Below, one piece after another: positions 25,401 to 31,400 of a stretch of DNA of 64,000 bases; position 1 is the stretch's first letter; the number at the start of each line of letters is the position of its first letter. The notes under the pieces were generated by a model that saw only the letters and a list, made by a program, of their open reading frames with translations, was not told where the DNA came from and did no database searches. Origin of the DNA: Lamellibrachia satsuma. Lineage: Eukaryota > Annelida > Polychaeta > Sabellida > Siboglinidae. The position numbers and the translations under genes are program-made. Where the stretch lies: contig BSQZ01000072.1 in the NCBI GenBank assembly GCA_033239005.1, positions 689,001 to 753,000 of the forward strand, written 5' to 3'.

Positions 25401-28400
25401 GAATTCGCCATCCGCATATGAAACGATGAATCTATGTTAAGTGGTGCGTAAAGAATTTATGGTTCTGTCGAGATCGGATGAAAGAAGAAGTGAAACAATT
25501 ATTAATTCTACCTATTGTCGGTTTATGTATTTTATCAGCTAACATATTACGTTTGTAAAATCATATACGTTTTCGGCTGCTCAGATCCAGGTTATTATTT
25601 TTGGTTCGTACTATTAGTCCAGTACATCATCATCATAGTAGATCTATTCCATAACGGTATACATACATGTGTTTTATTCAGTTCAAGAATCAACAGGGTG
25701 TGACAGTTAAAAATAACATACGTTGATGCCAGAAGTTTAATAAGTTCCATAAACTGCATGTTGGCGTATAAGACAGTGCTGTAAGCACACAGTGCTTCGA
25801 CAGCGTTCTTGGACTTGGTGCGGCAATCGCTGTTGTTTAGTAGCTCCCTAGTGGCTCCCTGGATATGAGAACACCTAACGCGCCTCGCGTACAGCGCGGT
25901 CCGATGTCATGGACCCCGACCACCGCATTATAACGAGGCTTGACTGTAACATTCGTTTTGTGTAGTGTTGTAATCTGTTTTGACATCATCCCTTAGGCAT
26001 ACAGATGTTCATGTTCCCTGTTCAATATTGCTAGACTTATGTGATTGGTGTCTGTGTTCACCAGACGATATGTGATGGAGCGGTGCAATATGCAGAGAAG
26101 ATCGAGATGATTCTAGAGAAGAATGGCTTCTACGACTTCATTGATAATCAACAGTTTGATGTCACCGAGCAGGTATGTGATGATAATGATGACAGTGATG
26201 AACTTACTTTAGCCAGGCATTTGACTCAGTGATTGTATCCAGCTCTTTCAATTTTGCCAGCAAGTTCTTCCACTTTCTTCATAACCATTCAGATGGCGTG
26301 TGACATGACAACAAAACTATTGTTGATGTTATCCTGAACAAATGGCGCGTGACATGACAACAAGACTATTGTTGATGTTATCATGTACAAAATGGTAGTC
26401 AAACTTTTGAATTGTTTTAAAATGGAATGACGACCGACTGTCATGATAGAGAACATAGTCCCCGAATTTGAATTTGCTAAAATCATGAGGCATGTGAAAA
26501 AATGGAAAATGGTACATATGCTATCTGCATGCCCTTTTAATCGTCCTCAGTGGCTGGCGCAGTAGCATAAGTAATTGGACGGGTCTATAATTGGTCTATA
26601 ATTTTATATGATTATTTGTGCTACTCCGCCAGTGTCTACTCCACCAATGTCTACTCCGCCAATGTCTACTCCGCCAATGTCTACTCCGCCAATGTCTACT
26701 CCGCCAATGTCTACTCCGCCAGTGTCTACTCCGCCAGTGTCTACTCCGCCAGTGTCTACTCCGCCAGTGTCTACTCCGCCAGTGTCTACTCCGCCAATGT
26801 CTACTCCGCCAATGTCTACTCCGCCAATGTCTACTCCGCCAATGTCTACTCCGCCAATGTCTACTCCGCCAATGTCTACTCCGCCAATGTCTCAGTCCAT
26901 TCAAAAGGGATGCAGTTAACAAATGTACCATTTGATTTGATCTAAAAACTTCTGAAAAATACCAAAACACTAATGTCATTTAAATGAGCACCAAACTTTG
27001 CAGCTGTGCATCAGCCTCAACAACATCGAACATGTGCGTCAGTTTCTCGATGAACTTCATCAACTTCTCGACTGGAACACGGTCACCCAGCAGATGGCGC
27101 TCAAACACGAGAGCGAAGAGATCGGCCAGAAGGCCCTGACAACACTGGAACAACTGGTAGATGGCGCTAACGAGGATATGCTAATGAAGAGTCGACAACT
27201 GTTACGGCAAATCGCTGATAAAATGACAGTGGATCTTCAGGCGTACTTTGCTGCGCTTATGAAAAGCAAGCCAGAAACAGCTGCTGTGAGTATCACACCA
27301 CACCACAGGGTTTTTTGCATGCATGCCATACCACCCATATTGTTTGGATTAAAATCGACCTAAACCGACTCAGTGTCGCCATCTATCAGGCTACAAAGTG
27401 TTCCGCCATCAAACAAAATCTGCTCGGTTTTATCGTGACTCTACCTACCATCAAAAATAGTTGTGCTTCGACAGCTCTAAGTTTGTCACTCAATGTTATA
27501 CATCGTTGTAATGAACACAACAAAATATATACTTCATCACAATTTTTCCATTTGAAACAAATTCGAAATGACTTAGCTGGATGCATGCATGCATGCAATT
27601 CAGAGTCATTTTATTAACTGTTAAGTTTACAATGCAGCCGTTTATGTGCATTACTTCAAAAAGCAAGGTTGATTATTGGTAAAAGTGTTCATAAAATTTC
27701 GAGAATAATATTTAAAAAAAATTTTTTTATTGTCGTTAACTCACTTCAACAACCAAAGAAGACAAAATAGTTGTCCCAAAATTATTCATTGAGATGTATA
27801 GTTTCGGATTTTCCGATCAGTTCTAATTCACGTGGTTTGCAAACTAATTGGTCAAGACTTGTTAACGTTATGTCTCTACCTGCCAGATTGACCCCCTGCT
27901 GGACTATCTTGACACTAATCTGGGCATGTTCTATGAGCGTCTCGAGGCTGCGCTGTTTCCTCTTATTCTCGAGCACATCTGGGATGCCACAATCGAGGTC
28001 TTCCATGAAATGCTGCTTGTTGGGGTAAGTACCCCTGATTAACAACCAGAGGGAACTGGTCTACTGTCTTGTTTATGTTTGAAGAATGTTAAAGGATTTG
28101 ACTGATGTTGTTTTTTTGCAATAATCAAACATTATTTGGTGAAAGCAGGTTCAGATATGTGGGCTAGTTTTTTTCCCAAAATGTGGAAATTTGCTCCAAA
28201 CCTATGAAGCGAAAGACTTGTCAGTTTAACATTTGAACAACACAAGACGTGAATGTCTGTGCACATTGAGATGGTATGTGGTAATGTTTAACGTGTCTGT
28301 TTAAACACCATTCCTAAAATGTCTACTTGACTCATTTTAGAATAATTTTGTGAAAAATCAAACCTAGTATCCACTACATTATGCAAATGAATTTGGTTTT

Positions 28401-31400
28401 GGTGAAATCATCCAGCAAACTATTAAATTTTGACCAGATCTGGTTATTCACATTTTCATAAATTACTTCATCTAACAACAATCAAAGTAAATTCTTTCAA
28501 TGATTTTATCGAAAGAAACTCTTTTATTAAACAAACATATTACAGCATGTACTTAAACTATTCATGCACTACGTATTTGTACATCCATGAACCTGATTCA
28601 TGATGTGCTAAATGAATTGTGTAATTGACATCAATGTTCACACTTTGTGAAATATTATATATTATGTTTTCTGTAAAAATTTCTTTTTTTTCCAGCAATC
28701 GCCAGAGTACTATAAGCAGATGTTGTCGGTAAGTTGATATCTTATTACAGTTGTTGTTTTATCATGTAAAAGAAAGTAATGCCACTGACAAAATGAGATG
28801 CTGATATCATGACTCAGAATTGTTTACAGTTATATTGTACAAATAATGTACATTTTTATTGTTATGCTTCATTATATCTATACAGTATGCAGTAAAATTA
28901 TTTCAATAAATCTCCGAAGGTGATTGACAAAAGTCTAAATTGACATTTCAAGTTCAAGCCTTTGCATATTGATGGTTAATACTCATTGATATTTACTGGT
29001 TTTTATTCCCGATAATAACATAGCGTCAATATTTTTACAGCATCTGCAGTTGATTGAGGCGTACTTCAACAACGAAGGCACCTCGAGTAGCTGTTGGACT
29101 GACAGCTCCCTCTATGGGCAGTTGGTGGAGAAACTGCAACTAAACAGTTTATCATCAGAGCAACTAATGTTGTTGTACTACGAAGACTTGGCTGAGTCAC
29201 CGGTAAGAATGACAGTCACATGGAGGGAATATATCAGGCTTCCAAGTCTCCCAATGTTGTGACAGATCTCCCACTTTTTGGTAGTTTTTCAAACAACCTC
29301 TCAAACTGCCGAAATCTCCCTCTTGTTGTAGTTGATTTTATGATTTGTTTTGTTTATTTTAAGTTTTTTGAGAGGCTTGATAAGTGTACAAATGTACGAT
29401 ATAGTTAAAAGTTATGGATTTAAATAAACTTGATCAAGCCAAAAAAATTAAGATCGATTCACTTGCAAATGTTAACTTTTTCGTGGGTAGCCCGATAAAA
29501 AACATTCAGTAGGAAGTGCTACCAACTGAACTTTTTTTTAAAATGTCCTTAAAAAATCTCCTGCCATTGCTTGTGTCACCTTGGAATGTCTAGTATGTAG
29601 GATATATGTATTGGGATAGAAGACACAAAGATACACATTGCTATAGAAGTTGAGCTGCACATTTTCTAGCAAGACTTGATTAAATTGCCTGCACTCATAT
29701 ATAGTGAAACATTGTACATATGTGTTATATTGGTTGTCATTGCAAAATGACTCTCTGTGTTTCTAGAATCTATGGTACTGGTCATCAAAAGAGGTTTTAT
29801 CTGTTTACTATAATTATATTCCAATATGTGATTTTCACTCACCTGCAATAGTGCTCAAACCAAATTGACAACATATTTATCAGGTATTTACGCAGTTACT
29901 TCAACATAATAATCACTGTTGTGAAATATTGTGTGATTAAATTCACACAATTATTGTTGGAATGATTTTGTTTTTGGTGTCACTATTTAACAATGTGTTA
30001 ATTCTCTAACTATCTTCCTCCCTGACCAGACTACACCTCGGGAATACTACGGCCACCTGGGGGTAAAGATTGGCTTCATCTCAAAGACGGCAGACTGTGT
30101 CTCCTTGCACATAAAAGGTACTCTTGTTGTTTATGTTATAAACCTAAAATATTATCAACAACTAGTTATCTCTGTTATTTTGTCAAGAGTGCGGCCATAT
30201 CTGCACTTACGGTTACTGGTCTTATCGCACTGCAGGAATAAAAAGAATCACTTCTTCCAAATTGGCACAAGCAAACAGCAAGCAAACTTCCCCCACATGG
30301 AATCTCATGGTGGCAGATTTTTTGTATTGTTTAATGAATATTTTTTACTGGTTGCGGCACGTACCTGAATTGTGCAAGAGCTTTATACACCTGGCCCGCC
30401 CTCAAAAACATGAACTTTTATAAGTGAAGCAATTGTCCGGTTTTTGGCTTTATATTATTTATTTACATCCATAATTCATTAAATTATATCGTACAATTGT
30501 ATGGACATAAATGTAAGCAAACAAATCTGTAAAATCAAATGTGACAAAATTGGGATTTTTTTGTAAGTCTGAGGTCGGGAGGATGTTGGAAAACTGACAA
30601 AAAAGCAGGAGATCTCCCGCCATATCAAGAGACTAGGAAGGTCTGGACTGTGTTTCTCAGTAGATGTGATAAACAATTCTCATTCCTTTTCCACAGTGCT
30701 GCACGCATCACACCTTCCCACAATGAAACCCAATGGGATGTGTGATGCCTACGTGACCGTGTCCCTCGGTCCGAGTACCCTCTTCCCCTTCAACCGGCCC
30801 ATGCGCACCCAAGTTGTGTACGGCTGCTCCAGCCCACTCTTCCATGAAATCTTCCAGTTGTGAGTATGCAGTGGTGCATGTGTTAGTTGTGAGTATGCAC
30901 TGGTGCATGTGTTAGTTGTGAGTATGCACTGGTGCATGTGTTAGTTGTGAGTATGCACTGGTGCATGTGTTAATTGTGAGTATGCACTGGTGCATGTGTT
31001 AGTTGTGAGCATGCAATGGTGCATGTGTTAGTTGTGAGTATGCACTGGTGCATGTGTTAGTTGTGAGTATGCACTGGTGCATGTGTTAGTTATGAGTATT
31101 CACTAGTGCATGTTGGTGTGGGTGTGTGTGTGTGTGTCAGTTGTCAGCATACACTAGTGCAAATGTTAGCTGTCAGTATGCACTAGTGCGTGTGTCAGTT
31201 GTCAGTATGCACTAGTGCATGTGTTTGTTGTCAGTATGCACCAGTTCATTTCACAGTTGTCAGTATGCACTAGTGCATGTGCCAGTTGTCAACATGCACT
31301 AGTGCATGTGTCAGCACGGATTGGTGCATGTGTCAGTTGTCAGTATGCATTGGTACATGTGTCAGTTGTCAGTATGCACTGGTACATGTGTCAGTTGTCA

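Noticed and set aside
26596..26979. Long periodic open frames on both strands (HWRSR and STPPM repeats)
   Set aside because: They are a by-product of a 15-bp tandem repeat, whose period is a multiple of three.
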